NCBI GenBank assembly: GCA_002296285.1
Contig: DBHX01000056.1
Location: 1 to 23,852 of the forward strand
Origin: a bacterium UBP8_UBA817
GTDB lineage: Bacteria > Margulisbacteria > Marinamargulisbacteria > UBA817
Reading direction: 5' to 3'
DNA: 23,852 nt
The first letter of the stretch is position 1. Every line of letters starts with the position of its first letter. Position numbers and translations under genes: made by a program. Of this stretch, positions 7,466 to 14,910 are shown piece by piece. The notes beneath the pieces were generated by a model, which had not been told where the DNA came from, ran no database searches, and was given only the letters and a program-made list of their open reading frames with translations.

Positions 7466-8017
7466 ACCTAGCTTTAAAAGTTCCTTAAGTAATTGATTTA
7501 GCGGCAGCCCTTGAATGCTTTCTGTTGGGTGGGTCACATGAGTAAATAGTTTTTTGCCGTTTTTTTCATAACAATAGGCCCCACAACTCTGGAGGGGCAT
7601 GTCTGTGGCAACATACGCTTTAATTTTATTCAGAGAAAGTTGGCGCATGGTGAGTTTAATATCATCCAAGTCCTCCCAAATGATGTGATTGTTATGGGCC
7701 ATGCAAGCGGCAGTTAATAGTGTGTGGGTGTTTCCTTCAAGTTGTTGAAGTGTATGGATGGCATTGTCAATGGTGACTGGTTTATGAAATACGGTCCCAT
7801 TGAAGTGGCAAATTTGATCCGCGCCAATTACCCAGTGTGTTGGGTATTTGGCGCTGATGTGCAGTGCTTTTGCTTTGGCAAGGCCAGGGGCATCTAATTC
7901 ACCAAAGGATCGCTCATCGATGCTTGCTGGAACAATGTCAAATTTAATGCCGTGTTGTTGAAGAATGGTGGCTCTGATTGCCGATTGAGAGGCGAGAATC
8001 AATGGTGGGTGGGTCAT
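7460..8017 (-). CDS. Maf-family nucleotide pyrophosphatase (YceF-like)
   Basis: 185 residues, typical Maf length. Maf proteins hydrolyse non-canonical or modified nucleoside triphosphates to monophosphates and pyrophosphate. Motifs: LILASQSAIR at the N-terminus (family LASxSPRR), SIDERS (family DE motif), GLAKAKA, and VIGADQICHFNGTVFHKP. This last matches the YceF (m7GTP pyrophosphatase) pattern IGSDQVC better than the dTTP/UTP branch. The Pro and first Arg of SPRR are replaced (SAIR), worth noting for activity. It follows folE with a 1-nt TAATG overlap. FolE uses GTP, so pairing with a nucleotide-pool enzyme is reasonable, but the link is inference. Confidence 0.9.
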   Translation of the reverse strand: MTHPPLILASQSAIRATILQQHGIKFDIVPASIDERSFGELDAPGLAKAKALHISAKYPTHWVIGADQICHFNGTVFHKPVTIDNAIHTLQQLEGNTHTLLTAACMAHNNHIIWEDLDDIKLTMRQLSLNKIKAYVATDMPLQSCGAYCYEKNGKKLFTHVTHPTESIQGLPLNQLLKELLKLGK

Positions 8018-8628
8018 TAAGAGGATTTAATCAGGTCCATGAATTCAGATCGTGTTCGTGGATCGGATCGAAAAAGCCCCAGCATTCGGCTGGTGACTGT
8101 TGAGCTGTGACGTTTATGTACCCCACGTGTTGACATGCACTGATGGGCAGCATCAATCACAACCGCAACGCCTTTGGGCTCTAAAACACGTGATATGGTG
8201 TCTGCAATTTGGGCGGTCATGGTTTCTTGGGTTTGCAGTCGTTTGGCATATACATCAACAATGCGTGCCAACTTGCTAATGCCCACCACGCGGTTATTTG
8301 GAATGTAAGCCACGTGAGCCACACCAATGATGGGAACCATGTGATGTTCACAATGAGATTCTAAATCAATATTTTTGACAATGACCATTTCATCATAGCC
8401 TTCCACTTCTTCAAATGTTTTCGCTAAAATTTCGTCCGGGTTTTTTTTGTACCCAGAAAAGAACTCTGCGTATGATTTCACCACACGTTTAGGGGTTTCT
8501 TTTAACCCTTCTCGGTTTGGGTTGTCACCGGCGTAGCGGATGAGGGTTTCAACAGCTAATAAAGCCTCTTCTTCCGATGGTTTTTCAAAAATATCAATGT
8601 TTGTATCGGCTGGTATTACGTTTTTCAT
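8017..8628 (-). CDS. folE: GTP cyclohydrolase I (FolE)
   Basis: 203 residues. Converts GTP to 7,8-dihydroneopterin triphosphate, the first step to folate and to other pteridines or queuosine precursors. Seen: LESHCEHHMVPIIG with the zinc Cys and catalytic His residues, GISKLARIVDVYAKRLQTQE, and AAHQCMSTRGV with the second zinc Cys. All zinc ligands are kept, so this is the zinc-dependent type IA, not FolE2. A Shine-Dalgarno AGGTGA lies 5 nt before the ATG. The upstream gap 8629-8730 contains a possible weak promoter (TTGTGC-N17-TAAACT on the minus strand). It is the first gene of the folE-maf pair. Confidence 0.97.
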   Translation of the reverse strand: MKNVIPADTNIDIFEKPSEEEALLAVETLIRYAGDNPNREGLKETPKRVVKSYAEFFSGYKKNPDEILAKTFEEVEGYDEMVIVKNIDLESHCEHHMVPIIGVAHVAYIPNNRVVGISKLARIVDVYAKRLQTQETMTAQIADTISRVLEPKGVAVVIDAAHQCMSTRGVHKRHSSTVTSRMLGLFRSDPRTRSEFMDLIKSS

Positions 8629-8730
8629 AGATCACCTGTTAAAACTTAGTTTAATCGTTTTTGACTAAATGCACAATTCCACCTTGAAGATTTGTTTTTT
8701 TTCTGTTTATTTCGTTTTTAATTCTTTTTA

Positions 8731-9834
8731 TTAACTGGACGCCATGGCATTTTTTGCTACTTCAATACCATAAGGGGTGAGTTCGTACGCTTTTTTGTTC
8801 CGTTTAATGTAGTTTTTTGCCAATGCGTAACTAATGATTTTTTGAGCAAATGGTTCGCTCCATCGCATGTGGTCAATTAGGTTTTCTATTGAAAATTCAA
8901 ATGAATCTTCCCCTTGATGGTTTAAGAATTGAATGGTTAATAAAATCGCAGAAAATTGAATTTTTTGTTGTTTTTGAGTGTAAAATTTATGAATAATCCC
9001 ATGATTTGGGGAGAATAAAAATGACAACAAGAAAAGTGTTCCTGCAACGGTACACATGGCGCCAGCAATAGATCCATCGATGGCCAATGCTAAAATTGTA
9101 CCTAAAACTGAACATAAACATCCAATGATAATGCTCAAGAGAATCATTGTGCTTAATTTTCTAGTGAGTAAGTAGGCGGTGGCCGGCGGGGTTACAATTA
9201 ATGCCACAATTAAAATGGTGCCGACACTATCAAATGCCCCCACGCAAGTCATGCACACACACGCCATGAGTCCATAATGCAGTCGTGATGGTGCTAGGCC
9301 TAAACTTGACGCTAACGCAGGATCAAATGTTGCGATTTTTAGTTCTTTGTAAAAACATCCTATAAACAGGGCATTGATAAGGCCAATGATTCCCATTACC
9401 CACATGGCGATTGGCCCATAATCAATGCTCCCCCAAACCATGCGATTAAATGGAGCAAATGCAATTTCCCCTAAAATAACGGTATCTTGATCCAAGTGAA
9501 TGTTGCTAGCGTATTGAGTAATTAAAATGATCGCCAATGCAAAAAATAGTGGGAAAATGAATCCAATAGCGGCATCTTTTTTCATTTTTTTTGATGAGAT
9601 GAGGGCCTCCGTGAATACGACCGTTACAAGGCCAGTGATGGTTGCGGCGATGATGAGGAGCGGTGAATGGAGGGTTTTAATTGCAAAAAACATCAATACA
9701 ATGCCCAACAATACGGAGTGGCTAATGGCGTCACTCATCATGGCCATTTTTCGAAGGATTAAAAAGCATCCCGGAATAGCGGCAGTGGTGGCTACCAAGC
9801 ATCCAATGAGTATAATTTCAATGATGGGTGACAT
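8731..9834 (-). CDS. troD: ABC-3 family metal permease with C-terminal winged-helix-like tail (second permease)
   Basis: 367 residues from the ATG at 9832-9834, which shares one base with the stop of the first permease (TAATG) and has GAGGG upstream. About 275 residues of hydrophobic segments carry ABC-3 motifs: PGCFLILRKMAMMSDAISHS and VTPPATAYLLTRK. The last ~80 residues are soluble. They contain IENLIDHMRWSEPFAQKIIS, then ALAKNYIKRNKKAYELTPYG, a pattern of recognition helix, wing and LTPYG end typical of winged-helix domains in DtxR-like proteins. With its partner it should form the inner-membrane channel for Mn2+, Zn2+ or Fe2+. The symbol follows troABCD order; metal choice is not proven. 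Confidence 0.88.
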   Translation of the reverse strand: MSPIIEIILIGCLVATTAAIPGCFLILRKMAMMSDAISHSVLLGIVLMFFAIKTLHSPLLIIAATITGLVTVVFTEALISSKKMKKDAAIGFIFPLFFALAIILITQYASNIHLDQDTVILGEIAFAPFNRMVWGSIDYGPIAMWVMGIIGLINALFIGCFYKELKIATFDPALASSLGLAPSRLHYGLMACVCMTCVGAFDSVGTILIVALIVTPPATAYLLTRKLSTMILLSIIIGCLCSVLGTILALAIDGSIAGAMCTVAGTLFLLSFLFSPNHGIIHKFYTQKQQKIQFSAILLTIQFLNHQGEDSFEFSIENLIDHMRWSEPFAQKIISYALAKNYIKRNKKAYELTPYGIEVAKNAMASS

Positions 9835-10931
9835 TAATGAACCCTCTGCAATACTTGAATGGCTTTGGATATGCCGACATTTGTTAGCCCCCATTCGTTG
9901 TTTTTATGATTGTAAATGAAGCCATCACTTTCAAGTTTTTGAAGCAGATAGAGTGGCGGGATTTCGCCCAAAACATTAAATGTGTTGATGTCGTGAGGGT
10001 GCGTTAAATCATCATGAGTTTTTGCCAATGTGTATAAATTGCTTAAAATACTGTCAAGGCGAATGGCTCTCTGGTTTATTTTTTTTCGAATCCATTGGCG
10101 CAACAGGCCTTGAGGTGAAAAAATTAAAGAGATGATGACAATCAAGCTAATCACCGTAACGATGGTTGGGCCTGTTGGTAATCGGTAAACAGCGCTACTT
10201 AATAACACCCCAGCAATGCCACTTGTGGTGGCAAAAATAATGGACAATATCATCATTGCGCCTAACTTTTTTTGCCAAAGCCTTGCGGCTGTCGCGGGGG
10301 CAATGATCATGGCACTCATTAAAATGACGCCCACGCTTTGCAACCCAATAATAATGGAAATGACTGTTAGAATGATGAGTATGAAGTTGGCTTTTCTTGG
10401 AGAAAAGCCTTGGGTTTGAAAAAAATCTGGGTCAAAAATTAAGCATTTAAATTCTTTCCAAAAAAGAAGGGTGGATCCAACAATTAATATGGCTAAGATG
10501 GACATGATGGTGATATCTGATTTGAGAATGCTCGCGGCATTGCCAAATAAGTACTCCTCCAACCCAGACTGTCTGGCGGTTGGTATTTTTTGGATCATGG
10601 TGAGTAGCAATGTGCCAAATCCAAAAAACACAGATAAAATAACGCCCAGTGCCGTATCCTCTTTCAATATGCTTTTTTGGATGATTGCGGTAATAAATAG
10701 GGTCCCAATGAGGCCTGCACTCATGGCCCCCATCAATAATACCATCGGGCTTTTATTCAGTGTGAGTAAAAAGGCAATGCACAATCCAGGGAGTGCCGCA
10801 TGCGCAATCGCATCGCCCAATAAGCTTTGTTCCTTTAATACCGAATAGCAGCTGATGATACCGGATGTTAACCCGATTAATATTGCGCCAATGAGTGATA
10901 TAATAACGGGGTAGTCGATGACAAGGGTCAT
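9834..10931 (-). CDS. troC: ABC-3 family metal permease with C-terminal winged-helix-like tail (first permease)
   Basis: 365 residues. Residues about 8-275 hold the usual hydrophobic segments and family motifs (YSVLKEQSLLGDAIAHAALPG; GVILMSAMIIAPATAARLW). Residues about 285-365 are soluble and end with IPPLYLLQKLESDGFIYN and WGLTNVGISKAIQV, a winged-helix-like pattern (helix, helix, then a wing ending in LT..G). In Chlamydia the permease YtgC is fused to a DtxR-type repressor (YtgCR) and the repressor part is released; the tail here is shorter and lacks the DtxR metal-binding dimerisation region. Start overlaps the ATPase stop by 4 nt. Confidence 0.88.
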   Translation of the reverse strand: MTLVIDYPVIISLIGAILIGLTSGIISCYSVLKEQSLLGDAIAHAALPGLCIAFLLTLNKSPMVLLMGAMSAGLIGTLFITAIIQKSILKEDTALGVILSVFFGFGTLLLTMIQKIPTARQSGLEEYLFGNAASILKSDITIMSILAILIVGSTLLFWKEFKCLIFDPDFFQTQGFSPRKANFILIILTVISIIIGLQSVGVILMSAMIIAPATAARLWQKKLGAMMILSIIFATTSGIAGVLLSSAVYRLPTGPTIVTVISLIVIISLIFSPQGLLRQWIRKKINQRAIRLDSILSNLYTLAKTHDDLTHPHDINTFNVLGEIPPLYLLQKLESDGFIYNHKNNEWGLTNVGISKAIQVLQRVH

Positions 10932-11677
10932 GGGTGGGCCGTAATAAAAGAATGCCGCCCACCATATGTTAATCGCAGATTTTCTTCATTTAGGGTGTTT
11001 TTAACTTTTCCAAAGGCGATTTGACGTACATTTAATAAGAATACCCAATCAAAATATTCGTCAATGGTTTGGAGGTCATGGTGGACAACGATTACTGTTT
11101 TTTGCTGATCACGAAGTTCTTTTAATAGCGTTACAATCGCTTTCTCCGTGACGGCATCTACGCCAACAAACGGTTCGTCCATAATATAAATCGCGGCATT
11201 TTGAACCAGGGCCCTGGCCAAAAATATGCGTTGCTGCTGCCCCCCAGATAATTGACTGATTTGTCGATCATAAAATGTTTCCATGCCTACTTTTTCAAGG
11301 ACATTTAGCGCGCGATTTTTTTCTTTTTTTCCTGGGCGTTTGATCCAACCCAAGTCGCCATATGTGCCCATTAATACAACGTCCAATACATTGGTGGGGA
11401 AATCCCAATCGACAGAGTTCCGTTGTGGAATATAGGCAATTTGGGATAATTGTCGTTTGATGGGTTGCCCAAAGATGTCCACTCGACCCGCCGTTGGTTT
11501 AATAATCGTTAGTGCTGCTTTTAGAAGGGTTGATTTTCCAGCCCCATTTGGCCCAACAATTGCAGTGAGTGCACCTTTGGGGATATCCAGGTCGATGTCC
11601 CATAACACCGGTTTTTTATCAAATGCAACGGTGAGGTCCTTGATGGATACTGCAATTTCTGTTGGGTCTTTTTTCAT
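10928..11677 (-). CDS. troB: ABC transporter ATPase for Mn/Zn/Fe uptake
   Basis: 249 residues, a complete nucleotide-binding subunit. Walker A VGPNGAGKST (about 42-51), Q-loop IPQRNSVDWDFP (the form typical of manganese/zinc/iron chelate ATPases), signature LSGGQQQR, Walker B IYIMDEP, D-loop VGVD and H-loop VVHHD are all present. It powers import through the two adjacent permeases from the inner face of the membrane. It overlaps the binding-protein gene and the first permease by 4 nt each, so the operon is translationally coupled. Confidence 0.95.
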   Translation of the reverse strand: MKKDPTEIAVSIKDLTVAFDKKPVLWDIDLDIPKGALTAIVGPNGAGKSTLLKAALTIIKPTAGRVDIFGQPIKRQLSQIAYIPQRNSVDWDFPTNVLDVVLMGTYGDLGWIKRPGKKEKNRALNVLEKVGMETFYDRQISQLSGGQQQRIFLARALVQNAAIYIMDEPFVGVDAVTEKAIVTLLKELRDQQKTVIVVHHDLQTIDEYFDWVFLLNVRQIAFGKVKNTLNEENLRLTYGGRHSFITAHP

Positions 11678-12585
11678 TTTTTTAGTCCGAATACAATGCT
11701 TTTAACGTTGTGTTTAATCATTCCGATGTATGTGCCTTCAATTGTATCAGAATCGCCCATGGCATCGGTAAATAATTCTTCACCAATCTCAACGTTCCAG
11801 CCTCTGGCGTTGACGGCCGCTTTTAGTGCTTCAATTTGCCGAACGGGAACGGATGATTCGATAAAAATGGTGGGGACCTTGTTTTGAATAATGATATTTG
11901 TCACATGTTGAATGTCTTTAGTGCCAGCTTCCGATGTGGTGCTAATGCCTTGGAGCCCAACCACTTGAATGTTGTATTTTTTTCCAAAATACCCAAAGGC
12001 ATCATGCGCTGTAACCAGTAGTCGTTGGTTGGGTGGGATGGTATTGATTTCCAGTTGGATCCAGCGGTCCAAGTTGGCAAGTTTTTGTTGGTAGTCTTGA
12101 TGGTTTAATTCATATGTGAGTTTATTTTTTGGGTCCAGTGATACCAGTGCATCAAATACTTCCTTGGCCGCCAATTGCCAGAGCGACACATCAAACCAAA
12201 CATGGGGATCGTAAAACCCATCATACTCGGTTGGCTTTAGAAGGTTTGTTTTTGGGATGCTTGACGTAACGGCTTTGGTTGGTTTTTTCTTGCTCATTTT
12301 TTCGAAAATATCAATCAGTTTGGATTCCAAATGCAAGCCATTATATAAAATTAAATCGGCCTCCGTTAGTGTTTTTATATCTCCGGCACTGGCTTTATAT
12401 AAATGAGGATCAATACCTGGTCCCATTAAGCCAATGGCGGTTACTTTGTTACCAGCAATTTCTTCAACCATGCTATGAATCATGCCAATGGTGCTGACAA
12501 CGATGGGCTTTTCTTTTGTTTGTGTGTTGCAACTTAAAAGTAGGCCAATTGAAAATAAAAGAATGAATAATTTGAGTGTTTTCAT
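11674..12585 (-). CDS. troA: TroA-type metal-binding lipoprotein (ABC solute receptor)
   Basis: 303 residues. The signal ends in lipobox LLSC (acylated Cys19), so the receptor is membrane-anchored. Candidate metal ligands are His61 (GIDPHLYKAS), His128 (YDPHVWFD), His194 (VTAHDAFGYF) and Asp274 (LFTDAMGD). This His-His-His-Asp set and its spacing (67, 66, 80) closely follow TroA of Treponema (His68, His133, His199, Asp279). PsaA-type manganese receptors have Glu at the third place. The set therefore suggests Zn/Mn binding as in TroA. It has no long His-rich loop as in ZnuA. It lies 2 nt after the porin-like gene. Confidence 0.93.
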   Translation of the reverse strand: MKTLKLFILLFSIGLLLSCNTQTKEKPIVVSTIGMIHSMVEEIAGNKVTAIGLMGPGIDPHLYKASAGDIKTLTEADLILYNGLHLESKLIDIFEKMSKKKPTKAVTSSIPKTNLLKPTEYDGFYDPHVWFDVSLWQLAAKEVFDALVSLDPKNKLTYELNHQDYQQKLANLDRWIQLEINTIPPNQRLLVTAHDAFGYFGKKYNIQVVGLQGISTTSEAGTKDIQHVTNIIIQNKVPTIFIESSVPVRQIEALKAAVNARGWNVEIGEELFTDAMGDSDTIEGTYIGMIKHNVKSIVFGLKK

Positions 12586-12587
12586 GG

Positions 12588-13637
12588 TTAAAATTGGATG
12601 TTTATGCCTGAGATGATTCCGGTGTTTTTAGTATTCAGCATTTCATATATTTCATGCACAAATTCAGTTTTAAATAGGGTGGTTTCATTGAAGTAAAATC
12701 CACTGGCGAATTGAATTCGGTCAACAGCGCCAGAGACCTGATCCAATAAGCCGGGGTTTGGCATATCCAATGATGAAACACTTCCCTGTGGGCGCCAAAA
12801 CGACCCTTTGACGGCCAAGCATATGGGTTGTTTGTTATAGCTGAGTTCGATTTCATGAGTGATGACCGTATCATTGGTTTGTGTGGTTTGATCATCATAG
12901 ATGAGTTCTGCTTTTTTTAATTTAAATTCAATGTTTTTTTGAATTAAATAATTTAGTTCAAGTAAAATGCCCGTTAAATGTGTTTGAAAACTGTCTTGTG
13001 AATCTTGGCTATCATCACTGTCGATGTAAGTTCCGGTGATTCGCACGCCGTCAATGAATGAATGTGTGGATAGTTGGAGCAGTTTTTCAAACGTTCTATT
13101 TTTATTGTAAGCGGTTTCACTGGTTCCGTTGCTGATGGATGTGATAATGTCGACATACTTGATATTGGTTTCCATCTTCACACCCAGCGTATTGAGTGTT
13201 CCCATTGGCCCAGCCAGTGCCGAATACGTGAGAGAATTGATGATGAAATGATTGTTAAACGTGTCTGCATTATTGCTTAAATACTGGGTTTCATGGCCAA
13301 ATGCGGTATCAAATGAACCCAAGGTAATGGTGGTTATGTGGTTTTTTGATGCTAACTTTGTGGTTAATGCGAGGTCTGTAACCACGGTGTTGGGACCTTC
13401 GAAACCCAAGGATCCGTTTCCTGGACTGCTTTGAAGCTCCGCAAGGCCTGTTACATTTGGTGCAATTTCATATTCAAATGAAAGGTTTGTTGCATAGTCA
13501 AACTGGGCTTGTTTTTTATTGAAATCATTGAATAGGCCAAGGTAAGTTCCGCCAACGTTAACCTTTGACGCATCAATGGCAAATGTGCCAATTGAAAGAC
13601 TGCCAATTATTATGGCAATTATGTGATTTAATTGCAT
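12588..13637 (-). CDS. Porin-like outer-membrane protein heading the metal-uptake operon
   Basis: 349 residues. Signal peptide MQLNHIIAIIIGSLSIGTFA, then a long series of amphipathic strands with Gly/Asn/Ser turns and a C-terminal Phe (GINIQF), as expected for an outer-membrane barrel. A short acidic repeat, DSDDSQDSQDS (about residues 202-212), lies between predicted strands and could be an exposed loop that attracts cations. I do not recognise a named family. The strong Shine-Dalgarno AGGAG precedes the ATG. Being first in an operon with TroA-type receptor, ATPase and permeases, and divergent from a MntR-like regulator, it probably lets metal ions cross the outer membrane, comparable in role to MnoP of Bradyrhizobium. 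That function is inferred from context only. Confidence 0.75.
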   Translation of the reverse strand: MQLNHIIAIIIGSLSIGTFAIDASKVNVGGTYLGLFNDFNKKQAQFDYATNLSFEYEIAPNVTGLAELQSSPGNGSLGFEGPNTVVTDLALTTKLASKNHITTITLGSFDTAFGHETQYLSNNADTFNNHFIINSLTYSALAGPMGTLNTLGVKMETNIKYVDIITSISNGTSETAYNKNRTFEKLLQLSTHSFIDGVRITGTYIDSDDSQDSQDSFQTHLTGILLELNYLIQKNIEFKLKKAELIYDDQTTQTNDTVITHEIELSYNKQPICLAVKGSFWRPQGSVSSLDMPNPGLLDQVSGAVDRIQFASGFYFNETTLFKTEFVHEIYEMLNTKNTGIISGINIQF

Positions 13638-13790
13638 TTTTTCTCCTTTATCTTATAGGGTGTTTATTTTATACATAGAGTATCAGTTTAGTGTTTTGAT
13701 ATCAAGTTCGCTTTATCTTTTAGTTTTAGCTTGCTTAAAATTTGCTATTAGCTACTTTTAGATCTTGTTTTTTTCATGTATGATTGTCTC
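13638..13790. promoter_or_regulatory. Divergent control region between the metal-uptake operon and mntR
   Basis: It holds a perfect 10-bp palindrome TTGATATCAA (13696-13705) whose minus-strand TTGATA is followed 17 nt later by a weak TACTCT, a possible operon promoter. An imperfect dyad TTTTAGC-TTG-CTTAAAA (13724-13740) and the dyad GCTA-T-TAGC (13744-13752) lie just upstream of the mntR -10 (TATGAT, 13779-13784). AT-rich dyads at this place are candidates for a DtxR/MntR-family operator, but they do not match a consensus I can assert. Confidence 0.4.
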
Positions 13791-14462
13791 GTGAAACATC
13801 AGCTGGCAACCCAAGATTACATAAAGTCCATTGCAAAGTTATCCTTAAAAGAAGGGGTGGATGTTGTGAAATTAAAATGGATGGCTTTGAAGCTTAATGT
13901 CACCAATGCCGCGGTGAGTGACATGGTGAAAAAGTTGGTCAAAGAGGGTTTGGTGATTAATCATGCGTACAAGGGCATTGAATTAACCGATCAAGGATGG
14001 TTTATGGGCCGTCGATTAATTCGACATCACCGGTTATGGGAAGTGTTTTTGCATACCACACTCAATGTTCCATGGGATGAAATTCATGAAGAGGCTGAGC
14101 ATTTGGAGCATGCGGCATCGGACGCCTTAATGAATCGCATTGATGAATATTTAGGGTTTCCCACCACGGACCCTCACGGAAACCCCATTCCCAATGGAGA
14201 TGGCACCTTATCGTTTAATGCGAATGAGCAATCGTTGAATAATGTATCCGATGGTGAAGACTATGTTGTGACACGTTTTGAATCGTTGGACGCTACATAT
14301 TTGCAATATTTGACGCACCATGGGTTTGCCATTGGTGTGTCAGTCAAAGTTGTTAAGCGGTTTGATTTTGATCACAGTGTATTGATTGATATGGCAGGGG
14401 GTTCTTTGCAGTTGAGTTATCAAATTAGTCAGCAAATATTTGTGGTCAAATCAATGGATTAA
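13791..14462 (+). CDS. mntR: MntR/TroR-like DtxR-family metalloregulator
   Basis: 223 residues from the GTG at 13791. This start is chosen because TATGAT lies exactly 6 nt upstream (leaderless +1 at the G) and because Asp9 then matches Asp8 of Bacillus MntR; an ATG at 13776 is the alternative and has no Shine-Dalgarno. The N-terminal winged helix (about 5-70) contains VTNAAVSDMVKKLVKEGLV. The dimerisation region reads HEEAEHLEHAASD; Glu103, Glu106 and His107 correspond to MntR Glu99, Glu102 and His103. DtxR/IdeR has Cys at the first of these, so Glu argues for manganese or TroR-like sensing. Position 12 is Lys, where Bacillus MntR has Glu11, so the site is not identical to MntR. A C-terminal FeoA/SH3-like domain (about 145-223) is present. 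It likely represses the divergent uptake operon when metal is plentiful. Confidence 0.9.
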   Translation: MKHQLATQDYIKSIAKLSLKEGVDVVKLKWMALKLNVTNAAVSDMVKKLVKEGLVINHAYKGIELTDQGWFMGRRLIRHHRLWEVFLHTTLNVPWDEIHEEAEHLEHAASDALMNRIDEYLGFPTTDPHGNPIPNGDGTLSFNANEQSLNNVSDGEDYVVTRFESLDATYLQYLTHHGFAIGVSVKVVKRFDFDHSVLIDMAGGSLQLSYQISQQIFVVKSMD

Positions 14463-14466
14463 CGCT

Positions 14467-14501
14467 TTAATCTTGACAATTCCGATCTGGATTAATAAGA
14501 T
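14467..14501 (+). promoter_or_regulatory. Promoter of the sulfur operon with overlapping inverted repeat
   Basis: Perfect TTGACA (14473-14478), 17-nt spacer, TAAGAT (14496-14501). The predicted +1 (about 14508) falls on the GTG start of the Rrf2 gene at 14509. TTAATC (14467-14472) and GATTAA (14490-14495) form a perfect 6-bp inverted repeat around the -35 and spacer; inside it, AATTCC and GGATT resemble half-sites of CymR-like operators. This is a candidate autoregulatory site. Confidence 0.55.
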
Positions 14502-14508
14502 TATGGTT

Positions 14509-14910
14509 GTGAATATAACAAAAAAACATCGGTATGGGTTATCGGCCATGGTTGAATTGGGGTTCTTTTTTGATCAAGGGCCGGTTCAATTGCGATTTAT
14601 TTCAGATAAAGCATCGATTCCTCATGCGTTTTTAGAACAATTGATTCTTGACTTAAAAAAAGCCGGGTTGGTCAAAAGTACCCGTGGTGCTAAAGGCGGG
14701 TATCAACTATCACAGTCTCCACAAGTGATTACTGTTCAATCGATTATTTCAGCGATTGATCCCTTGACTTGTTCGTTTGATTTATCCGATCCATTGTCAG
14801 TTTTTTGGGGAAATCTAAATTCTCATGTGAATCAGTTTTTTGATTTGCCGCTACAGGCTATTATGGATGATGCATTACAAAAGGAACAGGTGTTAACGTA
14901 TACAATATGA
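14509..14910 (+). CDS. Rrf2-family regulator, CymR-like, of the sulfur operon
   Basis: 133 residues from the GTG at 14509. With this start the protein begins MNITKKHRYGLSAMVEL, so Arg-Tyr-Gly falls at residues 8-10 exactly as in CymR and other Rrf2 proteins; an ATG at 14503 is too close to the -10 box to be transcribed. The winged helix includes IPHAFLEQLILDLKKAGLVKS and TRGAKGGYQL. Only one Cys (LTCSFD) remains, so the three-Cys iron-sulfur site of IscR is absent and redox sensing by a cluster is unlikely. CymR of Bacillus represses cysteine genes together with CysK, which senses O-acetylserine; here the next gene is cysK (4-nt overlap), which supports a similar pair. Target and signal are inferred. 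Confidence 0.9.
   Translation: MNITKKHRYGLSAMVELGFFFDQGPVQLRFISDKASIPHAFLEQLILDLKKAGLVKSTRGAKGGYQLSQSPQVITVQSIISAIDPLTCSFDLSDPLSVFWGNLNSHVNQFFDLPLQAIMDDALQKEQVLTYTI

Noticed and set aside
9527..9919. 130-codon plus-strand ORF opposite the permeases
   Set aside because: Antisense shadow; no start signal and no recognisable domain.
10471..10848. 125-codon plus-strand ORF opposite the first permease
   Set aside because: It is an antisense shadow of a clear membrane-protein gene; composition reflects the complementary hydrophobic codons.
13776..13790. ATG start of the MntR-like gene at 13776
   Set aside because: It has no Shine-Dalgarno, overlaps the TATGAT -10, and the GTG at 13791 gives a better family N-terminus. 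It remains a possible alternative.
14440..14508. Longer Rrf2 reading frame starting inside mntR
   Set aside because: The extra residues do not resemble Rrf2 proteins and include the TTGACA/TAAGAT promoter.
14463..14508. Riboswitch (SAM or similar) ahead of the sulfur operon
   Set aside because: The space between mntR and the Rrf2 start is only 46 nt and contains the promoter; there is no room for an aptamer.
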